Below, in pieces: positions 43,658-52,328 of a DNA stretch of 52,962 bases. Below the pieces are notes generated by a model. That model did no database searches. It saw only the letters and a list, made by a program, of their open reading frames with translations, and was not told where the DNA came from. The stretch's first letter is position 1. The number at the start of each line of letters is the position of its first letter. The DNA is taken from NCBI RefSeq assembly GCF_000423125.1, contig NZ_AUHJ01000020.1:1-52962 (forward strand). The letters run 5' to 3'. This DNA comes from Haliea salexigens DSM 19537. GTDB lineage: Bacteria; Pseudomonadota; Gammaproteobacteria; Pseudomonadales; Halieaceae. Made by a program: the position numbers and the translations under genes.

Positions 43658-45162
43658 GCCCGCGCACCGTAGCGCCGTGGCTGGTGGCCGCCAGCGTCAT
43701 GCCGGCCACCATTATCCAGGTCGTCGACACCACCATCGCCAACGTCGCCCTGCCGCATATGCAGGGCAGCCTCGGTGCGAGCAGCGATCAGGTTATCTGG
43801 ATTCTCACCTCCTACATCGTCACCGCCGCCATCATGACCCTGCCTGTCGGCTACATGGCGCAGCGTTTCGGCCGCCGTTCGGTTCTACTGTGGTCGGTGG
43901 CCGGGTTCACCCTTACGTCCATGCTTTGCGGTCAGGCCGACAGCCTGAATGAAATGGTGATGTGGCGTATTGCACAGGGTGCTTTCGGGGCATCACTCGC
44001 GCCGCTGTCACAATCCATTCTGCTGGACACCTTCCCCAAGGAAAAACACGCCTCTGCCATGAGTATCTGGGGCATGGGCATCATGATCGGGCCCATTCTC
44101 GGCCCCACGCTGGGCGGCTGGCTGACCGATGCCTATTCCTGGCGTTATGTCTTCTACATCAACGTACCACTCGGGGTGGCCTCGCTCGTCGGCATCTACT
44201 GGTTCGTACCGAAAACCGCGACCGTGGAAAAGCGTTTCGACCTGCTCGGTTTCGGCTTGCTGGCGGTGGCCGTGGGCGCACTGCAATTGCTGCTCGATCG
44301 CGGCGAGCATGTGCTCTGGTTCGAGTCGCTCGAAATACAGCTGTATGCAGTCCTGATCTGTCTCGGGCTGTATCTCTTTACCGTGCACACCCTCACCAGC
44401 GACCAGCGCTTCGTGTCGCCGGAGCTGTTTCGCGACCGCAATTACGTCACCGGCGTCCTGTTCATCTTTCTCGTCGGCATCGTGCTACTGGCAACCATGG
44501 CCCTGCTGCCGCCCTTCCTGCAAGTATCGAAGGGCTACCCGGCGGTCACCACCGGCCTGGTGTTGATGCCCCGTGGCGTTGGGACCATGCTCGGCATGAT
44601 GGTGGTCGCACGATTGATGCAGCGTATCGACCCGCGCCTGCTGATCATCACAGGTATGTGCACGGCCAGCCTCACGCTGGCGGAAATGGCCCGCTTTACC
44701 ATGGAGGTGGGGCAGACAACGCTGGCGATTACTGGATTTGTACAGGGCCTGGGCCTCGGGCTGGTGTTCATTCCAACAACAACCCTGGCCTACGCTACAC
44801 TCGCGCCGCATTTGCGCGATGAGGGCGCAGCACTGTTCAGCCTGTCGCGCAACCTGGGCAGCAGTATCGGTGTCTCCATGATCATGGCATTATTGACCCG
44901 CAATATGTGGATCAACCAGCAGGAGCTGGCCGCGCGGCTGACACCGGAGTCCGGACTGCCGCGCGGCATGCACGACCCCGGGATACTGACTGCGCTGCCC
45001 GGGGAGGTGGTGGCCGTAGTGAGCCGCCAGGCGGCGGAGATCGCCTACGTGAACGACTTCCACCTGCTGATGTGGGTAAACCTGGCGGCCATTCCCATGG
45101 TTCTGCTGCTGCGCGTTCCAAAACACATGCGTCAGGCCAGCGCTGCAGACGTAGAGGCCTGA
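43654..45162 (+). CDS. EmrB-type DHA2 family MFS drug exporter
   Basis: The 502-residue product is a 14-helix major-facilitator antiporter of the DHA2 class. Helix 1 carries IIQVVDTTIANVALPHMQGS (the DHA2 D-T-T-I-A-N-V-A-L-P motif). The loop GYMAQRFGRRSVLLWS is motif A, and IGPILGPTLGGWLTDAYSWR is the antiporter motif C region. It should export amphipathic or aromatic toxic compounds by proton exchange together with the adaptor. The GTG start overlaps the adaptor's TGA (GTGA). selO follows after 18 bases. Confidence 0.94.
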   Translation: MSPRTVAPWLVAASVMPATIIQVVDTTIANVALPHMQGSLGASSDQVIWILTSYIVTAAIMTLPVGYMAQRFGRRSVLLWSVAGFTLTSMLCGQADSLNEMVMWRIAQGAFGASLAPLSQSILLDTFPKEKHASAMSIWGMGIMIGPILGPTLGGWLTDAYSWRYVFYINVPLGVASLVGIYWFVPKTATVEKRFDLLGFGLLAVAVGALQLLLDRGEHVLWFESLEIQLYAVLICLGLYLFTVHTLTSDQRFVSPELFRDRNYVTGVLFIFLVGIVLLATMALLPPFLQVSKGYPAVTTGLVLMPRGVGTMLGMMVVARLMQRIDPRLLIITGMCTASLTLAEMARFTMEVGQTTLAITGFVQGLGLGLVFIPTTTLAYATLAPHLRDEGAALFSLSRNLGSSIGVSMIMALLTRNMWINQQELAARLTPESGLPRGMHDPGILTALPGEVVAVVSRQAAEIAYVNDFHLLMWVNLAAIPMVLLLRVPKHMRQASAADVEA

Positions 45163-45180
45163 TCCGGAGAGAGTTCCCTC

Positions 45181-46671
45181 ATGCCCACCCCTGGCACACC
45201 ACCCACCCTGGAACACACGTTCGCCGAGCTACCCGAGCGTTTCTATCAGCGCCTCGAGCCCACTCCGGTTGCAGCGCCTGCGCCGATACACGTCAACCGT
45301 GCGTTGGCGCAGCGACTCGGTCTGGATGCCGACTGGCTATCCTCGTCCGCGGGCACCGAATGGCTCGCCGGCAACACGATAACGCCGGGCTCCCGTCCGC
45401 TGGCAGCGGCCTATGCGGGGCACCAGTTCGGCGGCTTCAACCCGCAACTCGGTGATGGCCGCGCCATTCTGCTGGGCGAACTGCGCGATGGCGAGGGGCG
45501 GCTGTTCGACCTGCAATTGAAAGGCGCCGGCCCCACCCGCTGGTCGCGCGGCGGGGACGGGCGCTCACCGCTGGGCCCGGTGCTGCGGGAGTACATCGTC
45601 AGTGAGGCCATGGCCGCACTGGGTGTCCCCACCACCCGGGCTCTGGCTGCTGTGGCCAGTGGGGAGCCGGTGATGCGAGATCGCATGCTGCCCGGCGCCA
45701 TTCTGGCGCGCGTTGCCAGCAGCCATCTGCGTATCGGCAGCGTCGAGTATTTCTCCTCACGCAAGGACACCGAGGGGCTTCATCTGCTGGTGGACTATGT
45801 CCTGCAGCGCCATTTCCCGGCGGAAGCCAACGCCGAAAACCCTGCCCTGGCACTGCTGAACGCCGTGATACAGGCGCAGGCGCGGCTGGTTTCCCAATGG
45901 CAGTTGCTGGGCTTTATCCACGGCGTCATGAACACCGATAACATGCTGCTCTGCGGAGAAACCATTGACTACGGCCCCTGTGCCTTCATGGACGCCTTCA
46001 ACCCGGACACCGTATTCAGCTCCATCGACCACTCGGGGCGCTATGCCTACCGCAACCAGCCCGGCATCGCCCACTGGAACCTGGCGTCCCTGGCGCAGGC
46101 TCTGGTACCGGTACTGCACAACGATGCCGAGCAGGCTGTGGCCCTGGCGCAGGCTGCCGTCGATACCTTCAGCGACCACTTCCTCCAGGCACACACCGAG
46201 GGCCTGAACGCCAAGCTGGGGCTGGGCGAACCACAGGCCGATGACGCGGCGCTGATTGAGCAGCTCTATACCCTGATGGCGGAGCACGCCACTGACTTCA
46301 CCCTGACCTTCCGCCGCCTGGCTGACCTGGCGCACCCCATTCCCGGCAACCCGCAGGATATCGGCGAGGTGTATACACTGCCCAATGCCTTCGACCCCTG
46401 GCTGGCACAGTGGCGGGAACGGTTGGCGCGAGAAGCGTGCGAGCCGGAACAACGCCAGGCCGCGATGTACCGCGCGAACCCGGTGTTCATAGCCCGCAAC
46501 CACCTGGTCGAGGCGGCGTTGGCAGCGGCCACCGACAACGCCGACTTCGCGCCCTTCCACGCCCTTGTCGAGCGCCTGGCGGCACCCACGGAGTGGCAGC
46601 CAGGGAGCCGTGCGCTGGCCCTGCCCCCCGAGGAGGGGCAGCGTGTCTACCAGACGTTCTGCGGTACCTGA
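45181..46671 (+). CDS. selO: Protein adenylyltransferase SelO
   Basis: The 496-residue product is a SelO (YdiU) pseudokinase-type AMPylase. Conserved blocks are AYAGHQFGGFNPQLGDGRAILLGE (about 75-100, quoted as a site) and LKGAGPTRWSRGGDGRSPLG. The active-site stretch GFIHGVMNTDNMLLCGETIDYGPC carries the Asn and Asp metal ligands. In E. coli it transfers AMP to Ser/Thr/Tyr of redox-related proteins. The C-terminus YQTFCGT keeps the conserved Cys that is selenocysteine in many eukaryotic homologues. GGAGAGAG lies just before the ATG. It follows the efflux transporter gene closely and may share its transcript. Confidence 0.95.
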   Translation: MPTPGTPPTLEHTFAELPERFYQRLEPTPVAAPAPIHVNRALAQRLGLDADWLSSSAGTEWLAGNTITPGSRPLAAAYAGHQFGGFNPQLGDGRAILLGELRDGEGRLFDLQLKGAGPTRWSRGGDGRSPLGPVLREYIVSEAMAALGVPTTRALAAVASGEPVMRDRMLPGAILARVASSHLRIGSVEYFSSRKDTEGLHLLVDYVLQRHFPAEANAENPALALLNAVIQAQARLVSQWQLLGFIHGVMNTDNMLLCGETIDYGPCAFMDAFNPDTVFSSIDHSGRYAYRNQPGIAHWNLASLAQALVPVLHNDAEQAVALAQAAVDTFSDHFLQAHTEGLNAKLGLGEPQADDAALIEQLYTLMAEHATDFTLTFRRLADLAHPIPGNPQDIGEVYTLPNAFDPWLAQWRERLAREACEPEQRQAAMYRANPVFIARNHLVEAALAAATDNADFAPFHALVERLAAPTEWQPGSRALALPPEEGQRVYQTFCGT

Positions 46672-46724
46672 GCGGCCGGTGCGCGCAACTGACGCCCCGC
46701 TCGGGGCCCGCAGCGCACCGTGTT

Positions 46725-46753
46725 TCGACTCGACTGGGGCAAGGCAGTATAAT
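46725..46753 (+). promoter_or_regulatory. Sigma-70 promoter for the PyrD-PyrK-like operon
   Basis: TCGACT (46725-46730) is followed after 17 bases by a perfect TATAAT (46748-46753), placing the transcript start near 46760, about 30 bases before the TTG start codon at 46789. A short GCCCC/GGGGC hairpin near 46694-46708 between selO and this promoter has no T-run and is not called as a terminator. Confidence 0.62.
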
Positions 46754-46788
46754 GCCGACTTCGCCCAGCCCATGCTTCGAGTGACACC

Positions 46789-48399
46789 TTGACTACGCAA
46801 TTTTTCGGCAAGACCCTTTCCGGGCCCTTCACGATTCCGTCCGGTATCGTGACCACGGCGACATCGATCATCCAGTATGTTTTCGACCACATGCCCGAAG
46901 TGGGCGTCGTCACCACCAAGAGCATCGGCTTGAAGCCGCGCCTGGGCAATCGTGAACCCGTGCTCAGCCAGTACGCGCCGGGCTGTTTTGTGAACGCCGT
47001 GGGGCTGACCAACCCCGGCGCCGAGGAGTCCGTGGCACTGTTGGGCCAGCTGCGCGTGCCGCATGACCGCTTCCTGCTGACCTCTATTTTCGGCGGTAGC
47101 CTCGAGGAATTCGTCGAGGTGGCAAAGCTGCTCGCACCGGTGTCCGACGGCCTGGAGTTGAACCTGTCCTGCCCGCACGCCACGGGTTACGGCATGGCCA
47201 TGGGCCAGGACCCGGAAATGGTGCGCGCCATCACCGCCGCGGTGAAAGCCGTGGTAGACATCCCGGTCATACCCAAGCTCACCCCCAACACGCCGAATAT
47301 TGCTGAAATTGCGCGGGCTGCCGCCGAGGGCGGCGCCGACGCACTCTGTGCCATCAACACCCTGGGGCCCGGTTACACGTCTGCACACGGTCACCCCGTG
47401 CTCAGCAATGGTGCCGGCGGCATGTCCGGCAAGGGCGTGCTGCCCATCGCCCTGAAATGCGTCAGGGAAGTTATCGCCGCCACGGGGCTGCCCGTGATCG
47501 GCTGTGGCGGTGCCAGCAGCGCGGCCGATGTGCGCGCCTTCTTTGACGCCGGTGCCAGCGTGGTGGGTGTCGGCTCAGCACTGGTGGGCATGACCACCGC
47601 CGACATGCAGGCCTACTTCCACACGCTGCAGCTGGACCTGGACCACACACAGGACCGCGCCGAAAGCCTGGTACGCTACGACATCGACATGCAGTTCCGC
47701 CCAGTGTCGCTGGTCAGTAACCAGCGGGTCTGCGACGATATCGCCATCCTCACCTTCGACCGCAAAATCAATGTGCAGGCCGGGGAGTTTATCTTCCTGT
47801 GGATTCCTGGCCTGGGCGAAAAGCCCTTCTCGGCGCTGACCGACGACCCCTTCTCACTGGTTGTCATCGACCTGGGTGAGTTCACCCACACGCTCATGGA
47901 CCTGCCCGTGGGTACCGAAGCCTATGTGCGCGGGCCACACGGCGTGCCAGTCGAGCCGCCGGATGACGCCCGCATCATGGCGGTTGCAGGGGGCACGGGG
48001 CTCGCGGCGGTATACCAGATTGCGCGGGATTTCGGCAATGCAGACATCTTTGTTGGCGCACGCAGTGAAAACCGGCTTTACTTTCTCGACGAGTGCGCGC
48101 AAATCGCCGACCTGCACGTGGCAACAGACGATGGCAGTAGCGGCTTCCACGGCCGCGTGACCGAGCTGCTGCGGGAACGGCTGAGCAACATGAGCGAAAC
48201 TGAACGGAGCGCGCTGGTGTTCTACAACTGTGGGCCGGAGCCCATGGTACACGCCGCGGAAGCCGTACAGCGCGAGTTCTGCAAGCCGGAGCAGATCTTC
48301 AGCGCCATCGACTACCTCACCAAATGCGGCGTGGGCATTTGCGGCGCCTGTGCCGCGCCCGATGGACGCCGCGGCTGCGTTGATGGACCATTTCTCTAG
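46789..48399 (+). CDS. Fused dihydroorotate dehydrogenase-like and PyrK-like electron-transfer protein
   Basis: The 536-residue product joins two parts. Residues 1-285 form a class 1 DHOD-type FMN barrel: IPSGIVTTA, VTTKSIGLKPRLGNREPVL, LELNLSCPHATGYGMAMGQD with the Cys of class 1B enzymes, INTL and LSNGAGGMSGKGVLPIALK. Residues 300-536 resemble PyrK: an FAD/NAD reductase fold (AVAGGTGLAAVYQIA, VFYNCGPEPMVHAA) and a C-terminal 2Fe-2S motif with Cys513, 518, 521 and 530 ending GCVDGPFL. In most bacteria PyrD and PyrK are separate subunits. It may oxidise dihydroorotate with NAD, or another dihydropyrimidine-like substrate. It starts at TTG 46789; no in-frame ATG exists nearby. A crotonase gene follows after nine bases. 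Confidence 0.87.
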   Translation: MTTQFFGKTLSGPFTIPSGIVTTATSIIQYVFDHMPEVGVVTTKSIGLKPRLGNREPVLSQYAPGCFVNAVGLTNPGAEESVALLGQLRVPHDRFLLTSIFGGSLEEFVEVAKLLAPVSDGLELNLSCPHATGYGMAMGQDPEMVRAITAAVKAVVDIPVIPKLTPNTPNIAEIARAAAEGGADALCAINTLGPGYTSAHGHPVLSNGAGGMSGKGVLPIALKCVREVIAATGLPVIGCGGASSAADVRAFFDAGASVVGVGSALVGMTTADMQAYFHTLQLDLDHTQDRAESLVRYDIDMQFRPVSLVSNQRVCDDIAILTFDRKINVQAGEFIFLWIPGLGEKPFSALTDDPFSLVVIDLGEFTHTLMDLPVGTEAYVRGPHGVPVEPPDDARIMAVAGGTGLAAVYQIARDFGNADIFVGARSENRLYFLDECAQIADLHVATDDGSSGFHGRVTELLRERLSNMSETERSALVFYNCGPEPMVHAAEAVQREFCKPEQIFSAIDYLTKCGVGICGACAAPDGRRGCVDGPFL

Positions 48400-48408
48400 G
48401 AGATCACC

Positions 48409-49284
48409 GTGTATCAGTACCAGACACTCACTACCCACATTGAAGACCGGGTCTGCACCCTCACCCTGAGTCGCCCGGACCAGTTGAATGCCTTCACCGT
48501 GGAAATGGCCCACGAACTCATCGACTTCTTCGGCCGGGCCAGCAACGACGATTCCATCGGCGCCATTGTGGTCACCGGCGCCGGACGCGCTTTCTGCGCC
48601 GGCATGGACCTGTCTGAGAACGGCAGCCCGTTCGGCCTCGACGAGTCGCTCGCGCCCACCATCGACGATGTGCGCGAGCGCGGTGAGGACCCCGAAATCC
48701 TCGATGGCGTACGCGACACGGGCGGCCGCGTGACACTGGCTATCTTTGACTGTACGAAGCCCGTCATCGCTGCCATCAACGGGCCCGCAGTGGGCATTGG
48801 CGCCACCATGACGCTGGCAATGGATATTCGCCTGGCCTCCGACCGCGCCCGCATCGGCTTCGTGTTCGGCAAGCTCGGCATTGTGCCCGAGGCCTGCTCC
48901 AGCTGGTTCCTGCCACGTATCGTCGGCATTCAGCAGGCACTGGAGTGGGTGTACACGGCCGACATCTTCGATGCACAGGAAGCCCTTACCGGTCGCCTGG
49001 TGAAAGCCGTATACACACCCGATGAATTGCTACCGGCAGCCCGAGCGCTCGCACTGCGCATTATCAGCAACCGTTCGCCGGTGGCGACGGCGCTGGCCCG
49101 GCAGATGCTCTACCGCAACGCGGCCGCCGAGCACCCCCGCACGGCGCACGAGGTAGACTCTATTGCCATGTTCTACACCAGCCTGGGTGATGGCAAGGAA
49201 GGCGTCGCCAGCTTCCGCGAAAAGCGCGAGCCGGCCTTCACCGGCAAGGCATCCGCCATGCCTGACTTCTACCCCTGGTGGTAA
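48409..49284 (+). CDS. Crotonase / enoyl-CoA hydratase family protein
   Basis: The 291-residue product starts at GTG 48409 with AGGAG six bases upstream. Crotonase hallmarks are LTLSRPDQLNAFTVEMAHEL, VTGAGRAFCAGMDLSENGSP (oxyanion hole and active-site loop) and INGPAVGIGATMTLAMDIRL. IGFVFGKLGIVPEACSSWFLP follows, where the usual catalytic Glu position reads within FGKLGIVPEA. The insert around DDVRERGEDPEILDGVRDTGG is longer than in the valine-pathway hydratase. Substrate is unknown. Its place behind the PyrD-PyrK fusion and overlapping the sigma-54 regulator by seven bases makes a three-gene unit with no obvious shared pathway. Confidence 0.9.
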   Translation: MYQYQTLTTHIEDRVCTLTLSRPDQLNAFTVEMAHELIDFFGRASNDDSIGAIVVTGAGRAFCAGMDLSENGSPFGLDESLAPTIDDVRERGEDPEILDGVRDTGGRVTLAIFDCTKPVIAAINGPAVGIGATMTLAMDIRLASDRARIGFVFGKLGIVPEACSSWFLPRIVGIQQALEWVYTADIFDAQEALTGRLVKAVYTPDELLPAARALALRIISNRSPVATALARQMLYRNAAAEHPRTAHEVDSIAMFYTSLGDGKEGVASFREKREPAFTGKASAMPDFYPWW

Positions 49285-50636
49285 CGCCAAGCGCCCCGGC
49301 GCCACTGGGCCTGATCATCGACCCCGACGGGGACACGGTCCAGTCACTTTCTACCTTGCTCACGGACAAGGGCTTTGAGGTGCTGCACTGCAGTTCCATC
49401 GCCGAGAGCCGGGCGGCCCTCAAGGACAAGGCCAGCACTACCGCAGTAGCCTTCGTTGCGCTGGACCTGCCGGATGGTGACGGGCTTGAACTGCTGGGCG
49501 AAGAAAGCCTGCTGCAGGATCACACCGATGTCGCCCTGATGCATCACGACGACGACCCGGCGCGGGCGCAGCGCGGCATACGCGAGCAGGCGAGCTACTT
49601 TTTCCGCAAACCACTGGACACCGAGTTCGTCTCGGAACTGCTGGAGGACATCAGTCAGGAATATGAACAGCAGCGCACGAAGGCCGGTGTCGACGACAGT
49701 GTCGCCATCGACCAGTTCGGCATGATGCGCGGCAACTCCCCGGCCATGCGCAAGCTCTATCGCGTGGTACGCAAAGTGGCACCCTCCAACGCCACCGTGC
49801 TGGTCGTTGGCGAGAGCGGCACCGGGAAAGAGCTGGCCGCGCAAACGCTGCACCAGATGTCCGGCTCCAGCGGCCCCTTCGTGGCCATGAACTGTGGCGC
49901 CATTGCCAGCGAGCTCGCCGAAAGTGAACTCTTTGGCCACGAAAAGGGCAGCTTCAGCGGCGCCGAACGACGCCACGCGGGCTACTTCGAAAGGGCCGAA
50001 GGAGGCACGCTGCTGCTGGATGAAGTGGGTGAAATGCCGCTGGACCTGCAGGTCAAGTTGCTGCGCGTTCTGGAAACCGGCAAGTTCCGCCGTGTGGGTG
50101 GCACACAGGACCTGACCATGAATGTGCGCTTCCTCGCCGCCACTAACCGCGACCCGGAAACGGCCATTCGCGACGGCCTGCTGCGCGAGGACCTCTACTT
50201 CCGTATCGCCCAGTTCTGTCTGCGCATGCCGCCTTTGCGCGAACGTGAGCGCGACGTTGCCGGCCTCGCACATGCGTTTTTACATGAGCTTAACGCCGAA
50301 CACGACAGCGCGAAGCGTTTCTCGCATGATGCCATCGAAGCGATTGTCGCCTACCCGTGGCCGGGCAATGTGCGCGAACTGAAAAGTGCTGTGGAACGGG
50401 CCTACATCCTAGCGGAACAGACGCTGGAGCCGGAGCATCTGCCTGAGGGGCAGATTGAGCAGGCCGGCGAGTATCTGCGCATCTCGGTGGGTGAATCTCT
50501 GCATCAAACCGAAAAGCAGCAAATCCTGGCCACCATCGACGCCTGCGACGGCAACAAGAAGGAGGCGGCCGAGGCACTCGGCATTGCTCTGAAAACGCTG
50601 TACAACAAACTCAAGGAATACGACGAAGACGACTGA
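49278..50636 (+). CDS. Sigma-54-dependent response regulator (NtrC family)
   Basis: The 452-residue product has a receiver domain (about 10-125): acidic pocket LIIDPDGD, phospho-acceptor Asp63 in [11 protein letters not shown] and the conserved Lys in YFFRKPLD. An AAA+ activator domain follows, with Walker [10 protein letters not shown] near residue 178, Walker [18 protein letters not shown] and [18 protein letters not shown] Fis-type HTH closes the protein ([20 protein letters not shown]). The sigma-54 contact loop reads GSFSGA at residues 224-229 instead of GAFTGA. No histidine kinase is in the window. GTG 49278 overlaps the crotonase stop by seven bases. The likely nearby target is the sigma-54 promoter before the double-BON gene. 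Confidence 0.93.
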   Translation: MVTPSAPAPLGLIIDPDGDTVQSLSTLLTDKGFEVLHCSSIAESRAALKDKASTTAVAFVALDLPDGDGLELLGEESLLQDHTDVALMHHDDDPARAQRGIREQASYFFRKPLDTEFVSELLEDISQEYEQQRTKAGVDDSVAIDQFGMMRGNSPAMRKLYRVVRKVAPSNATVLVVGESGTGKELAAQTLHQMSGSSGPFVAMNCGAIASELAESELFGHEKGSFSGAERRHAGYFERAEGGTLLLDEVGEMPLDLQVKLLRVLETGKFRRVGGTQDLTMNVRFLAATNRDPETAIRDGLLREDLYFRIAQFCLRMPPLRERERDVAGLAHAFLHELNAEHDSAKRFSHDAIEAIVAYPWPGNVRELKSAVERAYILAEQTLEPEHLPEGQIEQAGEYLRISVGESLHQTEKQQILATIDACDGNKKEAAEALGIALKTLYNKLKEYDEDD

Positions 50637-50673
50637 CCGGGAGGCCCCGGACACCGCTCGTGAGGATTGCTGG

Positions 50674-50922
50674 CTAACCCTTGTTTTGCTGCAACAACTC
50701 CTCGCCCCGGTGGGTCAACACGAAGCCGCGCTTGTGCTTCACCCTGAACATTGCCGCCCAGGGCATAAGCACGGCGTCCCGCTCGGGTCGCGTTATGCAC
50801 GCAAACCTGACGATCCCTGCCGCGGGATCAATCTGCAATTCCGAGATAACTCCAATCTCCACGCCGTCAGCGGTGTAAACCTGGGCTCCCAGCAGATTGG
50901 AGGATGGCATTCCCTGGTCCAC
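50674..50922 (-). CDS. PRC-barrel domain protein
   Basis: An 82-residue protein made of a single PRC-barrel: NLLGAQVYTADGVEIGVISE, LQIDPAAGIVRFACI and a closing strand block PWAAMFRVKHKRGFVLTHRG. PRC-barrels act in RNA processing (RimM), photosynthetic reaction centres and many small stress proteins. GTG 50922 has GAGGG eight bases upstream and is preferred to the ATG four codons later. It converges with the sigma-54 regulator gene and diverges from the stress operon, with which it shares the kind of neighbours (BON, DUF1328) common in osmotic-stress clusters. Confidence 0.82.
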   Translation of the reverse strand: MDQGMPSSNLLGAQVYTADGVEIGVISELQIDPAAGIVRFACITRPERDAVLMPWAAMFRVKHKRGFVLTHRGEELLQQNKG

Positions 50923-51191
50923 ATCGACACCCTCTTGAAACTTCTATCTCCCTTCGCCATGCAGGTTTCGCACCAACCCACCCCGGCCGCCCTCAGGCGG
51001 GCGGTTGCGCCGGACGCACGCGATGCCGGCCAGTGAACGCAGCACATTTTGTAAAAAGATCTCCTGCGAGCAGTCATTTTTTCAAACCCGCTTGCCCTCT
51101 CTTCAACCGGGCCGCAGCGGGTTCTCCCACAAACCCATCCGCTTTGTCACACCTGCCAACAGGCGCCTCATGTGGCCCGTACACCCCGCCA
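50923..51191. other. First part of the long intergenic region before the BON operon
   Basis: The full gap from 50923 to the BON start at 51387 is 464 bases. This first part would hold the promoter of the leftward PRC-barrel gene. A ten-base palindrome CTGCGAGCAG occurs at 51064-51073, and an AT-rich patch lies at 51035-51090. No credible small gene was found: a plus-strand frame open since 50904 is only an in-frame extension of the BON gene and lacks coding character. Confidence 0.4.
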
Positions 51192-51215
51192 GAAAGCCCG
51201 TTGTGCGCGGCTTTC
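51192..51215. promoter_or_regulatory. Candidate upstream activator site for the BON operon
   Basis: GAAAGCC at 51192-51198 and GGCTTTC at 51209-51215 are perfect inverted arms with ten bases between them. The centre lies about 90 bases upstream of the sigma-54 -24 box, a usual distance for an enhancer bound by an NtrC-type dimer. No T-run follows, so a terminator is unlikely. Confidence 0.4.
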
Positions 51216-51291
51216 CGGCCGCATCGGGCATGTGAGCGAAGGGTTCCGCGAGGTGTGTGGCGGCTGCCGACCCGGGTTGTGATATGCATCG

Positions 51292-51309
51292 CTGGCACGG
51301 TTCTCGCAT
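51292..51309 (+). promoter_or_regulatory. Sigma-54 promoter of the BON operon
   Basis: CTGGCACGGTTCTCGCAT matches the sigma-54 consensus with a perfect CTGGCACG -24 box. The GG (51294-51295) and GC (51306-51307) are 12 bases apart, with TCGCA for TTGCA in the -12 box. Transcription would start near 51318 and the ATG of the BON gene is at 51387, giving a leader of about 70 bases. An NtrC-type activator gene lies just upstream. Confidence 0.62.
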
Positions 51310-51386
51310 CACCCTCCGCAACTGCCGCACGTATCGCCAAAGACAACGCCAGCGATACATCAGGCGCAACACAGGAGAAACACACG

Positions 51387-52022
51387 ATGGATACACGCAA
51401 AACTACCCGATTGCTCTGTGCCAGCGTTGCCATGGGCTCGCTGCTATCGATGCCTTTGCATGCCAGCCAGCATGGAGACGACCACGCGTCGAAAGCCGCT
51501 ACGCCGACCGACAAGCAGGACACAGCGGTAATGAGCGGCGCAGACATTGAACAGCAGGCGAAGGACGCCTGGCTCGAAGGCAAGCTCGAAACCGTCTACC
51601 TGTTCAACCGGCACCTGAACAACTTCACCATTGACCCTGAAGTTGCCCATGGCGCGGTCGTCCTTACCGGGACGGTGGATTCTACGGTCAGCAAGGAATT
51701 GGCCGGTGAACTCGCCCAAGGCGTGGAAGGAATCACGGACGTGACCAACCGCCTGACAGTGGCCGACGACACCCGTGGGAACGACAACGGACGCGATTTC
51801 TCCGAACGCGTTGAAGACGCGACCCTCACGGCGGAGGTGAAAACCCTGCTGCTTGCCAACAGCGAAACCAGCGGCCTGCAGATCAACGTCGATACGACCG
51901 GCAGTGAAGTTACCCTCAGCGGTCGTATCGATAGCTCTGCAGAGAAAGACCTCGCCGGCGAGATTGCCAGTCAAGTTGACGGCGTGAAGGGCGTGAACAA
52001 CGAACTGCAAGTAAACAGCTGA
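51387..52022 (+). CDS. Periplasmic protein with two BON domains (OsmY-like)
   Basis: The 211-residue product has a signal peptide (LLCASVAMGSLLSMPLHAS) and two BON domains. The first (about 57-120) reads AWLEGKLETVYLFNRHLNNF, VVLTGTVDSTVSKELAGELA and GVEGITDVTNRLTV. The second (about 145-210) reads LTAEVKTLLLANSETSGLQI, VTLSGRIDSSAEKDLAGEIA and GVKGVNNELQV. This is the plan of OsmY, an osmotic-stress periplasmic protein, and BON domains are thought to bind phospholipid membranes. AGGAGA lies nine bases before the ATG. It heads a small operon with a DUF1328 gene and a coiled-coil gene. Confidence 0.9.
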   Translation: MDTRKTTRLLCASVAMGSLLSMPLHASQHGDDHASKAATPTDKQDTAVMSGADIEQQAKDAWLEGKLETVYLFNRHLNNFTIDPEVAHGAVVLTGTVDSTVSKELAGELAQGVEGITDVTNRLTVADDTRGNDNGRDFSERVEDATLTAEVKTLLLANSETSGLQINVDTTGSEVTLSGRIDSSAEKDLAGEIASQVDGVKGVNNELQVNS

Positions 52023-52098
52023 TAAACAGCGCAGCACCGGTGGCGCTACTGGCGCTGCCGCTTATCACCAAAAGAACCACTAAAAAAGGAGAACTACC

Positions 52099-52266
52099 AT
52101 GCTGTATTGGGCACTTATATTCCTGGTTATCGGCCTCGTTGCCGGCCTGCTCGGCGCATCCGGCATCGCCTCAATCGCCGGGCAGATATCCTGGGTACTG
52201 TTTGTGATCGGTATCATTCTGCTGGTCATCCACCTGGTGTCCGGCCGCAAACCGCCGGCGCCGTAA
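52099..52266 (+). CDS. DUF1328 family small membrane protein
   Basis: A 55-residue protein with two membrane helices (MLYWALIFLVIGLVAGLLGA and SWVLFVIGIILLVIHLVSG) joined by a short Ser-Gly-Ile-Ala-rich turn, and a short basic tail. This is the YtjA/DUF1328 pattern, usually found with stress genes; function is unknown. AAAGGAG lies eight bases before the ATG. It follows the BON gene by 76 bases and is probably on the same transcript. Confidence 0.9.
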   Translation: MLYWALIFLVIGLVAGLLGASGIASIAGQISWVLFVIGIILLVIHLVSGRKPPAP

Positions 52267-52273
52267 ACATGCT

Positions 52274-52297
52274 GCCGGGGTCTGGAACGACCCCGGC
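52274..52297 (+). terminator. Strong hairpin between the DUF1328 and coiled-coil genes
   Basis: GCCGGGGTC (52274-52282) and GACCCCGGC (52289-52297) form a perfect nine-base stem with a six-base loop, followed by TTCACTTT. It begins eight bases after the DUF1328 stop and ends 31 bases before the next ATG. It is either a partial terminator that lowers expression of the coiled-coil gene, or an mRNA-stabilising structure. Confidence 0.6.
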
Positions 52298-52328
52298 TTC
52301 ACTTTGCCAACTTCACGGAGAGATACGT

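Noticed and set aside
46694-46708. Short GCCCC/GGGGC hairpin after selO
   Set aside because: Stem of five pairs with no T-run; too common in GC-rich DNA to call a terminator.
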